Positions 24,989 to 33,871 of a stretch of 64,000 nt of DNA are shown piece by piece. Source of the DNA: Nonomuraea glycinis (GTDB taxonomy: Bacteria; Actinomycetota; Actinomycetes; Streptosporangiales; Streptosporangiaceae); the NCBI RefSeq assembly GCF_014646515.1, contig NZ_BMNK01000016.1, forward strand, positions 1 through 64,000. Direction: 5' to 3'. How positions within the stretch are numbered: position 1 is the first letter of the stretch; each line of letters begins with the position of its first letter. The translations under genes and the position numbers were made by a program. Under the pieces are notes generated by a model. It searched no databases and had not been told where the DNA came from. It worked only from the letters and a program-made list of their open reading frames with translations.

Positions 24989-27667
24989 TCACTCTCGTGG
25001 CTTCCGCGTGCGCGGCCCGTCCAACCGCGCCCGGGCGGCGGCCACGGCCATCCTGCTCAAAACGGCGATGCTGCTCCCGATGCGCCACACCTTGCGGTAG
25101 CAGATGGCCAGGGCAGCGCGGGCCTCGTGTGTGTCGGGGTGGTGGGGACCGAGTATCCGGTCGGCGTCGGCCACGACTCTCTTCAGCAGCGTGATCGCTT
25201 CTTCCGTGCGATCCACCCTTGAGTAGGCGGCGGCCACGTTGATGAAGTCCTCGATGGCCTCCTGGATGCCGAACAGCCGCTCCGTGTCGGCCGCGACCCG
25301 CTCCAGCAGAGGAATCGCTTCCTGCAGGCGTCCCGCCTCCACAAGGACGAAACCTATGCCTCCGCGCACGGTGACGGTGTGGGAATGGTCCTCGCCCAGA
25401 AGCCGCCCAAGGTCGGCTGCGGCCCGCTCCAGCAGCGCGACCTTCTCTTCGACACCGATGGCTTCGGACCGGTCCTCACCCAGGACCCGGCCGACGTCGG
25501 CCACGACACGCCGCAGGGTCCTCGCTTCCTCGGCCTGCCCCGTCTTCTCGTAGAACAGTGTCAGGCCGGCGTAGGCCGACAGGCCGTCGGGGTCGTCCGA
25601 GTTCACGAGCCGCCTCGCCAGGACCATCGCTTCCTCCGCACGGCCCGCATCCCAGTAGCGGGCGGCCAGCTCGATGCGGGCCATGACGGTGTCGGGATGG
25701 TCTTCACCCAGCAGCCGCTCGGTCTCGGTGACGTTGAGCCGCCCCACGTCGATCGCGTGGTCCAGACGCCCCGACGCGCGGTAGGCGTCGGCCAGGGTGT
25801 CCCGGATCCTGCGCGTGTCCGGGTGACCGGTACCGAGGTTCCGCTCGGCGTCGGCGACGAGCCGCTCCCCGTCAACGATGACGTCGTCGACATGCCCTGT
25901 TGCCAAGCGGAGCGCGGCCAGGACGCCGCGGGCCACGAGGGTGACAGGATCGTCGTCGCCCAGCAGCCGCTCGGCGTCGGCGACCGCCCGTTCCGCCACG
26001 ACGATCGCTTCCTCGGTGCGGCCCGCCTCGTGGTAGTAACCGGCCAAGCCCACCCGGCTCTCCACCGTGGTGGGATGGCCCTCCCCCAAGACTCGCTCCC
26101 GGTCGGTGACGACCCGCTCCCCGATGGCGATCGCCTCCACGGTGTGCCCCGCCAGCGCGTACGAATTGGCCAGGTTGGCGTAAGCCCGCACGGTGGTGGG
26201 ATGATCGTCGCCCAGCAGCCGTTCGGCGTCGGTGGCGGCCCGTTCCCCACCGGAGATCGCTTCCTCCAGACGCTCCGCCAGCCGGTACGCGGTGGCCAGG
26301 GCGCTGCGCGTCTCCAAGGTCTCGGCGTGCTCGTCGCCCAGCAGCCGTCCGGCTTCGGCGGCCAGGCGCTCGAAGTAGCTCACCGCAGCGGTGTACAGGC
26401 CCGCGGCGAGCAGACTCTCCCCGGCCCGGCCCAGAACCGGGTGGTCGTCGCGCCGCCACAGCAGAGCACCCGCCACGGCTGCCAGGGCGGCGGCGTTGGC
26501 CCGCAGTACGGCCGTGAGGTCGAAGTCCGTGTGGTCACTCTCGGGCCAGATCGCCGCCAGAGCGTCCGCTGCCGCGGGCACGGCCGCGGCGATCAGGTTC
26601 GCGGGGGCGCTTTCGCGGGCGGCGCGGGCGGTCAGCGCGTGCATGCGCACCGCGCGGGCGCCGTCCTGGGAGTCGAAGGTGATCAGGCTGTAGTGGTGCA
26701 GCAGCCGCAGCACGGACCAGGCCTGTTCGGCGGTGACCGGGTCGGAGGGCATGCCGCGGTGGGCGCTCAGGTAGCTGGTGACCGCCGCATCGGCCCACAG
26801 ACTCGAGGGGTGACCGACCGGGTCCAGGTGAGCTGTCAGGCAAAGGGTCGGCGCGGCCACGCCCACCGGGTCGCGGCGCTGGACGGCGTCCAGCGCCAGC
26901 AGTAGGGCGGGGGCGACCGGTCGGCCATAGCCCTCGGTGTCAGCCTCGGGGGGCAGCAGCGCCTCCAGGCGGGACCGCTGATCGGTGAACAGGCGGAGGT
27001 AGGGCTCGCAGGGCACGTCCTCGTTGATCATGTAGGCGCCCGCGTGCGACAGGGCCAGCGGCAGGTGCCCCAGCTCGCGCAGCAGGTCCGGGGCCTGGGC
27101 ATCCAGCAGATGGGGCGCGTCGGTGAACCGGTCACGCAGGTAGGCGATGGCTTCGTCCGGGGCGTAAGTGCCGACATCGACGACCGCCCGGCCGCCGCCG
27201 GACAGCAAAGCGTCCCGGCGCCGGGAAGTGGCCAGCACCCGGCCGTCCTGGGTGGGCGACGACGGCGGCCACCACGGCTCGACGCTCTCCATGTCGGCGA
27301 CGTCGTCGAGTACGACCAGCCATGAGCGGGAGGTGGCGGCCAGCCAGTTCCGAAAGGCCCGCGCATCACTCTCGGCGTCCTGCCCCCGCGCGCCGTCCGC
27401 CCGGACGCGGAGCGCGGCAGCGGCATAGCCGGTGACGACCTGCGCCACGTCGGCGGCGTTCACCCACACCACCACCTCGGTGCCTGCGGCCAGGGCCTGG
27501 TGCGCGCGGGCGGCGGCCAGCTGGGACTTGCCCACACCGCCGCCGCCGGACAGCACTACCGAGGTACGTCCGGCCCAGGCCCGGTCGATCCGGTCATGCA
27601 GGCCAGGGCGGGACTGGAAGGCGGAGGCCAGAAGCGGCACGTCGCCCACCCTCATCGGCCAGACCAC
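24989..27667 (-). CDS. STAND NTPase (NB-ARC) with TPR repeats
   Basis: About 892 residues. The Walker A is GGGGVGKS (41-48), Walker B is WLVVLDDVAD (about 116-125), and GHLPLALSHAGAYM is the GLPLA motif of NB-ARC domains. From about residue 415 to 860 there are roughly ten TPR units of the AERLLGDDHPTT type, each near 42 residues. STAND ATPases are ligand-triggered oligomerising switches, several of which act in antiviral or programmed-death responses. The earliest listed start is GTG 27667, but coding resemblance (for example NQPYSIAAYSINRVDYHA) continues upstream in the same frame to the end of the preceding gene without a stop and without ATG/GTG/TTG, so the true start is unresolved. Confidence 0.85.
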   Translation of the reverse strand: MVWPMRVGDVPLLASAFQSRPGLHDRIDRAWAGRTSVVLSGGGGVGKSQLAAARAHQALAAGTEVVVWVNAADVAQVVTGYAAAALRVRADGARGQDAESDARAFRNWLAATSRSWLVVLDDVADMESVEPWWPPSSPTQDGRVLATSRRRDALLSGGGRAVVDVGTYAPDEAIAYLRDRFTDAPHLLDAQAPDLLRELGHLPLALSHAGAYMINEDVPCEPYLRLFTDQRSRLEALLPPEADTEGYGRPVAPALLLALDAVQRRDPVGVAAPTLCLTAHLDPVGHPSSLWADAAVTSYLSAHRGMPSDPVTAEQAWSVLRLLHHYSLITFDSQDGARAVRMHALTARAARESAPANLIAAAVPAAADALAAIWPESDHTDFDLTAVLRANAAALAAVAGALLWRRDDHPVLGRAGESLLAAGLYTAAVSYFERLAAEAGRLLGDEHAETLETRSALATAYRLAERLEEAISGGERAATDAERLLGDDHPTTVRAYANLANSYALAGHTVEAIAIGERVVTDRERVLGEGHPTTVESRVGLAGYYHEAGRTEEAIVVAERAVADAERLLGDDDPVTLVARGVLAALRLATGHVDDVIVDGERLVADAERNLGTGHPDTRRIRDTLADAYRASGRLDHAIDVGRLNVTETERLLGEDHPDTVMARIELAARYWDAGRAEEAMVLARRLVNSDDPDGLSAYAGLTLFYEKTGQAEEARTLRRVVADVGRVLGEDRSEAIGVEEKVALLERAAADLGRLLGEDHSHTVTVRGGIGFVLVEAGRLQEAIPLLERVAADTERLFGIQEAIEDFINVAAAYSRVDRTEEAITLLKRVVADADRILGPHHPDTHEARAALAICYRKVWRIGSSIAVLSRMAVAAARARLDGPRTRKPRE

Positions 27668-27792
27668 CGGGGGCCGCGGCGCGGCATGGTAGTCGACCCG
27701 GTTGATGCTGTAGGCCGCGATCGAGTAGGGCTGGTTCGCGATGATCGCCGTTCGCGCGGTGACGGGTGGAAGGGGGGTGCCGCCGGGCGCGG

Positions 27793-28275
27793 TCAGCTCT
27801 CGGCCGGACCCGGCGAGGGAGGGTTTCCGATGGTCACATCGCCCATCCTCACCGCGGCCACCGCATGGTTCTGGGCTTGAATGTGCACGTCGCGGCCGAT
27901 GGCGATGCCGTCGTCCGCGGCCGACACACCGCCGCCGGCCTGCTGAGCCATGGCCACCAGCGCACGCAGTTGGACGGCCACCTGTTCACGGCCGTCATCG
28001 TCCAACGCCTCCAGCAGATCCCGAAACCGGATCCGCCAGGCGGTCACCGCGTCGTCCCGCACCTGCACGGCCGCGCCGGTATCGGCGCTCTCCAGTTCGG
28101 CTGCCGTACGGTCCAGCCTGTCCAGGGCTGCTTCCTGGGCGGCGCCCGGCGCGGGGCCACGCCCGAAGACACGGGCCACCCGTTCCCGGAAGCCCTGCCA
28201 GGCGTCCGTCCCGGCCGCCTGAGCCACTGCCAGCCCGGCCGCCGAAGCCAACGCGATCAACGCCTGATCCAACAT
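27793..28275 (-). CDS. Small partner protein upstream of the STAND NTPase
   Basis: A 160-residue protein whose start follows GGAGG. An N-terminal hydrophobic/alanine-rich helix (DQALIALASAAGLAVAQAAG) is followed by a helical charged middle (RVARVFGRG...RDLLEALDDDGREQVAVQL). The end has an alternating DGIAIGRDVHIQAQNHAVA then AVRMGDVTIGNPP pattern that resembles beta-rich tails found in proteins next to actinomycete STAND ATPases. It is not a known enzyme. Its stop lies in the overlapping region where the NTPase frame is already open, suggesting joint expression or a frameshift-fused product. Confidence 0.7.
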   Translation of the reverse strand: MLDQALIALASAAGLAVAQAAGTDAWQGFRERVARVFGRGPAPGAAQEAALDRLDRTAAELESADTGAAVQVRDDAVTAWRIRFRDLLEALDDDGREQVAVQLRALVAMAQQAGGGVSAADDGIAIGRDVHIQAQNHAVAAVRMGDVTIGNPPSPGPAES

Positions 28276-28448
28276 GCCGCCTCCAGTGCCCCTGAGCGTG
28301 AGTGAAAGCGCCCGTTGCGGTGACGGGCAGCTTCATGTGGGCCCGGCCGCATCGACCGGTCCTTCGCACTGCCGCAACGCTCGGCTATCGCTCGTCGCCG
28401 TCATCATGGCGCGTGGGAACCAGCGATACAACGCCCGCCGGCTGCTCG

Positions 28449-29933
28449 TCAGAGCTCCGCAGCTCGATGCGTCGAAGCCGGCAGCCGTACGGTGAAGATC
28501 GTGCGGCCGGGCGCGCTCTCGACCGCCACGCTGCCGCCCTGCGCCGCAACCACCGCGTGCACGATGGCCAGCCCCAGCCCGGTGCTGCCCGCCGCCCGGG
28601 AACGTGAGCTGTCACCGCGCGCGAACCGCTCGAAAACATGCGGCAGCAGCTCGGCGGGGATGCCAGGACCGTTGTCCACGACGCGCAGCACCGCCTCCCG
28701 ACCGCTCACGCCGACGCCGACGGTGACGCGGGTCCCCTCCGGCGTGTGCGTACGGGCGTTGCCGAGCAGGTTGGCCAGCACCTGCTGCAGCCGCGCCGAG
28801 TCGCCCACCACGACGACCGGCTCCTCGGGCAGGTCCAGCTGCCAGTCGTGACGCGGGCCCGCCGCGTGCGCGTCGCTGACGGCGTCGACCGTCAGCATGG
28901 ACAGGTCCACCTGGTCGTGCGCGAGCGGGCGTCCCGCGTCCAGGCGGGCCAGCAGCAGCATGTCCTCGACCAGGGCCGTCATGCGTTCCGCCTCGGACTC
29001 CACCCTGCGCAGCACGTGCGCCACCTCGGGCGGCACCGGTTGCCCGCCGCGCCGGCTCACCTCCGCGTAGCCGCGGATGGCCGCCAGCGGCGTGCGCAGC
29101 TCGTGGCTGGCGTCGGCGACGAACTGGCGTACCTGCGTCTCGCTGGCCTGCCGTACCTGCAGAGCGTTGCCGACGTGGTCGAGCATCCGGTTCAGGGCCG
29201 CGCCGACCTGGCCGACCTCGGTGCGGTCGTCGGCGTCACGCTCGGCGACCCGCTGGGGCAGCTCCACCTCGCCGCGGTCGAGCCTCAGCTGGGACACCCG
29301 GGTGGCGGTGGCCGCCACCCGGGACAGCGGCCGCAGGGTCCGCCGTACGATCACCACGCCCAGATAACCGACCCCGGCCAGCGCCAACACGGTCACCCCG
29401 GCCACCACCAAGGCCACCAGGTACAGCGTCTCCCGCGTCTCGGCCAGCGGCAACCCGGTGACGAACACATCACCGTCGGGCATCCGCCGGGCGACCAGGC
29501 GGTAGTCGCCCAGCTCGCCGAGATCGTAGCTGCGGGGCACCGCGTCGGCGGGCACGCTCAGCAGCGTCGCCTCCTGTCCGCCCAGGTCAGGGGGCGTCTG
29601 CCCCTGTTCGGGGAGCACACCGGCATAGACGACCTGGCCGTACCGGAGGTGCGCTGCCAGCGTGCCGATCACCTGCCCCGGCGGGAACCTGGGCTCGCGC
29701 GGGCTGAGCGGCGGCAAGCGGTCGAGTCCGCGCGGCACCCGGGCCGCCGCCGCCGTCAACTGGTCGTCGACGCGGCTGTACAGCGCTCTGACCAGCGTCG
29801 CCTCGGTGGCCACGCCGACGATCAGGAACGCCAGCGCCAGCAGGCCGACCATCGCCGCGACCAGGCGCGCCCGCAGCGACCAGCGCCCCGGATCACGCCA
29901 GCGCGGCGGCTCATTCGCTCGGCTTGAGCACAT
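28449..29933 (-). CDS. HAMP-domain sensor histidine kinase
   Basis: About 494 residues. A first transmembrane helix (LVAAMVGLLALAFLIVGVAT), an extracellular sensor to about residue 165, a second helix (LYLVALVVAGVTVLALAGVG), HAMP (VRRTLRPLSRVAATATRV), a HisKA box FVADASHELRTP with His277, and an ATPase domain with NLLGNARTHTP, DNGPGIP and GLGLAIV. The start overlaps the end of the response regulator gene by 23 bases, so they form one operon. The sensed signal is unknown. Confidence 0.9.
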   Translation of the reverse strand: MCSSRANEPPRWRDPGRWSLRARLVAAMVGLLALAFLIVGVATEATLVRALYSRVDDQLTAAAARVPRGLDRLPPLSPREPRFPPGQVIGTLAAHLRYGQVVYAGVLPEQGQTPPDLGGQEATLLSVPADAVPRSYDLGELGDYRLVARRMPDGDVFVTGLPLAETRETLYLVALVVAGVTVLALAGVGYLGVVIVRRTLRPLSRVAATATRVSQLRLDRGEVELPQRVAERDADDRTEVGQVGAALNRMLDHVGNALQVRQASETQVRQFVADASHELRTPLAAIRGYAEVSRRGGQPVPPEVAHVLRRVESEAERMTALVEDMLLLARLDAGRPLAHDQVDLSMLTVDAVSDAHAAGPRHDWQLDLPEEPVVVVGDSARLQQVLANLLGNARTHTPEGTRVTVGVGVSGREAVLRVVDNGPGIPAELLPHVFERFARGDSSRSRAAGSTGLGLAIVHAVVAAQGGSVAVESAPGRTIFTVRLPASTHRAAEL

Positions 29934-30648
29934 ACCCCGCACCACGCAGCGTGTGGATCATCGGCGGCAGGCCCGCGTCGATCTTCTTGCGCAGGTACGA
30001 GATGTACAGCTCCACCACGTTGGCCTGCCCGCCGAAGTCGTAGTTCCACACCCGGTCGAGAATCTGCGCCTTGCTGAGCACCCGGCGTGGATTGCGCATC
30101 AGATAGCGCAGCAGCTCGAACTCCCTGGCCGTCATGTTGATCAGCTTGCCGCCGCGCCGGACCTCATGGCTGTCCTCGTCCAGGACCAGATCCCCGACCA
30201 CGATCTGGGAACCGGCCAGCAGCTCCGACCTGGCCGCCCGGCGGATCAGCCCGCGCAGCCGCGCCACCACCTCTTCCAGGCTGAACGGCTTGGTCACATA
30301 GTCGTCGCCGCCCGCCGTCAGCCCGGTGATGCGATCTTCGACGGAGTCGCGCGCCGTCAGGAACAGCACCGGCACGTCCGGCGACTCCGCGCGCAGCCGC
30401 CGCAGCACCTCCAGGCCGTCGATGTCGGGCAGCATCATGTCGAGCACGACGGCATCGGGGCGGAAGTCGCGGGCGGCGCGCACGGCGCCCAGACCGTCGG
30501 CGGCGCTGCTCACCTCCCAGCCTTCGAAGCGCAGCGCCATCGTCAGCAGCTCCGCCAGCGTGGCCTCGTCGTCGACCACCAGCACCCGCACCGGGCTGCC
30601 GTCGGGCCGGCGCAACTGCCCGCGAACCTCCGCATTCGCCATGCTCAT
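29911..30648 (-). CDS. OmpR-family response regulator
   Basis: A 245-residue regulator. The receiver has the acidic pair VVDDEAT, the phosphoacceptor Asp70 in VVLDMMLPDIDG, Thr in LFLTARD and Lys in YVTKPFS. The winged-helix output domain shows MTAREFELLRYLMRNPRRVL, NVVELYISYLRKKID and IHTLRGAGYVL. It is the first gene of the two-component operon and partner of the downstream kinase. Confidence 0.92.
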   Translation of the reverse strand: MSMANAEVRGQLRRPDGSPVRVLVVDDEATLAELLTMALRFEGWEVSSAADGLGAVRAARDFRPDAVVLDMMLPDIDGLEVLRRLRAESPDVPVLFLTARDSVEDRITGLTAGGDDYVTKPFSLEEVVARLRGLIRRAARSELLAGSQIVVGDLVLDEDSHEVRRGGKLINMTAREFELLRYLMRNPRRVLSKAQILDRVWNYDFGGQANVVELYISYLRKKIDAGLPPMIHTLRGAGYVLKPSE

Positions 30649-30962
30649 GGTCCGATCGTGGGGGACGACTCTGTGCGTGTCCTTAGCGCAACCTGTCTAC
30701 CACCTGTGAGAACACGCCTCACCACGCCGAACCGCGAACATTGCCGCGTTCGCGCCGGTCGCCATGTCCCAGCTCGTGCGGAAGTTCCTCGGCGTCGGCC
30801 CGGGCTCGGTGGATGCCGCGACCAGCTCGCCGTGCTGCTCACACCCCCCCGAGGACGTCGCGCCTGCCGTACGAGAGATACCCGGCATCATCCGATCGGA
30901 TGATGCCCACTCGAGCGCGATGGGCGATGCGCGGCAGGTGCCTCGGCCGTGATCATCGACGT
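30649..30962. other. Non-coding or relic stretch before the ABC fragment
   Basis: No intact gene is visible. A plus-strand frame (VAMSQLVRKFLGVGPGSVDA) has coding-like codon choice for about 35 codons but belongs to no family I recognise. The notable element is the 24-bp palindrome at 30884-30907. Confidence 0.4.
30884..30907. promoter_or_regulatory. Perfect 24-bp palindrome
   Basis: GGCATCATCCGA is followed immediately by its exact reverse complement TCGGATGATGCC, with no spacer. It stands 55 bases before the start of a truncated ABC ATPase gene. A dimeric regulator site, for example for a lost GntR or TetR-type protein, is the likeliest reading. Confidence 0.6.
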
Positions 30963-31065
30963 ATGTCCATCATCGAAGTCAGCGGACTGCGCAAGTCCTA
31001 CGGGGGGCGGCCCGTGGTCGACGGAGTCTCCTTCGCCGTCGAGGAAGGTGAGATCTTCGGCGTGG
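30963..31065 (+). pseudogene. ABC transporter ATP-binding protein, N-terminal stub
   Basis: The ATG at 30963 begins SIIEVSGLRKSYGGRPVVDG followed by VSFAVEEGEIFGV, the canonical first two strands of ABC ATPases with the aromatic A-loop tyrosine. The sequence breaks exactly before the Walker A loop (LGPNGAGKTT expected) and becomes unrelated. The stub cannot hydrolyse ATP. Confidence 0.75.
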
Positions 31066-31109
31066 CAGCCGGCGGCGATCGGCACTGGAGGGCGCGTGCC
31101 GGGCCGCCA

Positions 31110-31529
31110 CGACCCGGACACCGGCACCATGTTGTTGGAACGACTGGACGCAGCCCGGCCGCTGTCATCAGTGGTTGACGACAATGCCGCCATGCAGATC
31201 CTCGCCGAGCTGATGGCGCGCCTGGTCGCGGTGCCCGCCCCACCCGGTCTGCGGCACCTGGCCGACATCGCCGCCGCTATGCTGGACCAGGTTCCACGCG
31301 CTGTACTAGCGTTGCGTGACCCGGCCGAGCAACAGCTGGCACACACCTGCGCGTCCGCCGTGGCCGATTGATCGGCGAACCTGGCGACCGCCTGCTGCTG
31401 CACTGGGACCTGCACTACGACAACATCCTCGCCGGGCAACGGGAACCATGTCTGGCCATCGACCCCGAACCGCTGGCCGGCGACCCCGGGTTCGACTTGT
31501 GGCCGGCGCTGGATCTGCGGGGATGGTGA
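31110..31529 (+). pseudogene. Aminoglycoside-phosphotransferase-type kinase remnant
   Basis: Two frames are needed. The first (to TGA 31369) reads TMLLERLDAARPLSSV and LPGLRHLADIAAAMLDQVPR-like text; the second, from 31374, reads LLLHWDLHYDNILAGQREP and LAIDPEPLAGDPGFDLWPAL. HWDLHYDN contains the catalytic HxDxxxxN motif and AIDPEPLAGDPGFD the DPxPxxGDPxxD motif of APH(6)-like enzymes. The 5' third is missing, a frameshift separates the halves, and the end is truncated, so this resistance-type kinase is inactive. Confidence 0.65.
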
Positions 31530-32131
31530 TGGGTGTGGATGTGGTGGGTTCGCGACGGTTGATGTTGCGGCCAACGCGGGGCTGGCGTGACATTGATCCG
31601 GTGGAGGGTCTTGCACAAGCGTGGGGCTGGCAGCAGCGTACGGTGACCGTTTCCGCTCCGGACCCGTTCGAAGAGCCTCTGCACGTTTCGTGGTGGGACG
31701 AGGACCTGCCGATGGCGTTGCACTACTACGAAGACTTCGACGTCCGGTTTTCCTACCTGATCATCACCGGAGTGGATGCCGGGGAAGTGGGTGATGCGTT
31801 CGAGAGGGCCGAGACCTGGTTGGACGCCTGGTCGCTGGAGGAGCTCCTTGCCGAGGCGCGTAGCGATTCCGATCCCGAGGATCGAGCGAAGGCGGTGGAG
31901 CGGGCAGGTTTTGCAGCGCCGCTGGAGTTCGATGAGCGTTTCTTCGCTGTGATCGACGACGCCTTGCGACATGACGACCCTCGCGTGCGCGAGGGCGGGA
32001 TATGGGCGGTCACGATGGCGCTGTACCCGCAGTTCCAGCCGCGACTGGAGACGATCGCCGAAACCGATGAGGTAGAGGTGCTACGAAAGATGGCCGAAGC
32101 GCTTGCCCGAGGTCTGGATGACGACAGCTAA
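31523..32131 (+). CDS. HEAT-repeat-like protein
   Basis: About 202 residues. The N-terminal half (PTRGWRDIDPVEGLAQAWGW, VSAPDPFEEPLHVSWWDEDL) is of no known family; the C-terminal half (DPEDRAKAVERAGFAAPLEF, DERFFAVIDDALRHDDPRVR then EGGIWAVTMALYPQFQPRLE) has HEAT/PBS-lyase-like paired helices for protein contacts. ATG at 31523 and ATG at 31529 are both possible starts. Partner unknown. Confidence 0.7.
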   Translation: MVMGVDVVGSRRLMLRPTRGWRDIDPVEGLAQAWGWQQRTVTVSAPDPFEEPLHVSWWDEDLPMALHYYEDFDVRFSYLIITGVDAGEVGDAFERAETWLDAWSLEELLAEARSDSDPEDRAKAVERAGFAAPLEFDERFFAVIDDALRHDDPRVREGGIWAVTMALYPQFQPRLETIAETDEVEVLRKMAEALARGLDDDS

Positions 32132-32297
32132 CCCAACTCGGCCAAGTTCCTGAGAAGGAACTGCTCCAGAATTCGGGCAGGAGCCCGGTTCTTCGAGCCC
32201 GGAGGCCGGCTGGCCTTATGTGCTGAGGCTGTTCTCGCGGGAAGTTCCGATCCCGCCCGGCACCGATGTCCCGGGCACCGCCGGCAGGTCGGACGCC

Positions 32298-33212
32298 CTA
32301 TGCTGCGCCGGGAGGGGCCTGGTCCAGCAAAATGGGGCCGAGGTCGGCGGCGGTCTGTGCCAGCGCGCGGATGGTGGGACGGTCGACGGTGGACCGCCAT
32401 ATCAGGGCGAAACGGAGGGCGGGCGCATCGCGGATGGGCACGAAGACGATGCCGGGCGGGCTGTTGTAGCGGGCGGCGATTTCACCCAGCGGGTGGACAC
32501 AGTGTCCGGCGGCGACCAGGGAGAGGATCTCGTGGAAGGTGCGCGCGATGGGCCCGCGCGGGATGCGGCGGCCGAGCGGCGTACGGACGGGGGTCATGGA
32601 CGAGACCCAGTACTCCGGGGCGCCGGGACCGAGGTCGACGACGTGGTTGTCAGCGAGGTCCTCCAAGGACGCGCTGCCGCGATCGGCCAGCGGATGGTCG
32701 GAGGCAACCGCCAGCACACGACCGCTGGTGAGCACGGTGGGGCCGACAGTGAGGTCTGGTTCGGCCACCGGCAGCCACAGCACGTGCGCGTCGGCGTCTC
32801 CATTGCGCAGGGCGGCGAACGGATCGCCGCCGGTGACTTCGCTGAATTGGACGTCGCTGCCGGGGTAACGAGCGCGGAACGCGTCGACGAGGGGGCGTAG
32901 TACATGGCCGGCATGACCGAACACGCCCAGCCGGAGGGTCTGGCCCGCGCCCAGGCCGGCTGCTTCGGCGCGGGCGAGTCCCTCCTGCAACAGGTCGTAG
33001 GCCTGCTGAAGATCTTCGCGGAGGCGTCGGCCGACCGAGGTCAGGGTCACGCGCCGGCTGGTGCGGTCGAACAGCGCCGCACCGATGCGGCGTTCTTGTT
33101 TGCTGATGGCCTGGCTGACGCGCGCCTGGGACACGCGTAGCCGTTCGGCGGTCCGACCGAAGTGCAGTTCCTCGGCGAGCGTCAGGAAGATTTCGATGTC
33201 CCGTAGCTCCAT
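32298..33212 (-). CDS. LysR-family regulator
   Basis: A 304-residue LysR protein beginning ELRDIEIFLTLAEELHFGRT with HTH AERLRVSQARVSQAISKQER; the effector domain opens TLRLGVFGHAGHVLRPLVDA and closes FALIWRSTVDRPTIRALAQT. ATG at 33212 follows GGGGG. It is divergent from the SnoaL-like gene at 33327 and probably regulates it and the genes after it. 32132-32297 between this gene and the HEAT gene shows nothing recognisable. Confidence 0.9.
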   Translation of the reverse strand: MELRDIEIFLTLAEELHFGRTAERLRVSQARVSQAISKQERRIGAALFDRTSRRVTLTSVGRRLREDLQQAYDLLQEGLARAEAAGLGAGQTLRLGVFGHAGHVLRPLVDAFRARYPGSDVQFSEVTGGDPFAALRNGDADAHVLWLPVAEPDLTVGPTVLTSGRVLAVASDHPLADRGSASLEDLADNHVVDLGPGAPEYWVSSMTPVRTPLGRRIPRGPIARTFHEILSLVAAGHCVHPLGEIAARYNSPPGIVFVPIRDAPALRFALIWRSTVDRPTIRALAQTAADLGPILLDQAPPGAA

Positions 33213-33326
33213 AAATAACCCCCATGTTATGGATCGCCCCACAATTCTTACATTGTTCCGCCGCTGACCTGCCCCGATGCTGGACACGCCCCCGACAGGT
33301 GGCACATCGATAAGGCAGGGGAACGG

Positions 33327-33842
33327 ATGAGCAACATGCAGGCGATCGCCGACCGCGTCGAGATCGAGGCGCTCCGCGGCGAACTCACCGACGCAGTGAT
33401 GATGCAGGACTATGACCGCGTCGAATCGCTGTTCAGCCCCGACGCCGCCATGCGGTGGCCGCACATCGGCAAGGAATTCGTCGGCCGGGACGAGATCCGC
33501 GCCGGGATCGAGTGGGGGCAAGGGCTCTGGGAGTTCTTCGTGCAGAACGTCCACCCCGGCATCATCCGGATCGACGGCGACACCGCGGTCGGCCGGGCCT
33601 ACATCCAGGAGTTCGGGCGGATGCGCGATGGCAGCTCGCACCTGAACTATGCCCTTTACCACGACCGCTACCAGCGCACCGGCGAGGGCTGGAAATTCAC
33701 CGAGCGTGTCTACGAGGTCATATACCTCGACCCCACTCCGCTCGCGGGTTCGCCGCTTCTGATAGCCCCTGCGGGCAATCCGCTCCCGGCGGCACCCGCA
33801 GCCCTCGCGCGATCCGCCACCGGCTCGGAGCCCCTCGGCTGA
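33327..33842 (+). CDS. SnoaL-like (NTF2-fold) protein
   Basis: A 171-residue protein: RVEIEALRGELTDAVMMQDY, DRVESLFSPDAAMRWPHIGK then FVGRDEIRAGIEWGQGLWEF, and WKFTERVYEVIYLDPTPLAG. This is the SnoaL_4 pattern, with a conserved Asp/His area near the pocket. A Pro/Ala-rich tail extends past the domain. First gene of a plus-strand series divergent from LysR. Confidence 0.82.
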   Translation: MSNMQAIADRVEIEALRGELTDAVMMQDYDRVESLFSPDAAMRWPHIGKEFVGRDEIRAGIEWGQGLWEFFVQNVHPGIIRIDGDTAVGRAYIQEFGRMRDGSSHLNYALYHDRYQRTGEGWKFTERVYEVIYLDPTPLAGSPLLIAPAGNPLPAAPAALARSATGSEPLG

Positions 33843-33871
33843 TTTCGCCCGAAGCTCTAGGAGTGACCCGC

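Noticed and set aside
25379-26905. A 508-codon plus-strand frame opposite the STAND TPR region
   Set aside because: Antisense shadow of the 42-residue TPR repeats; its apparent repeats merely mirror them.
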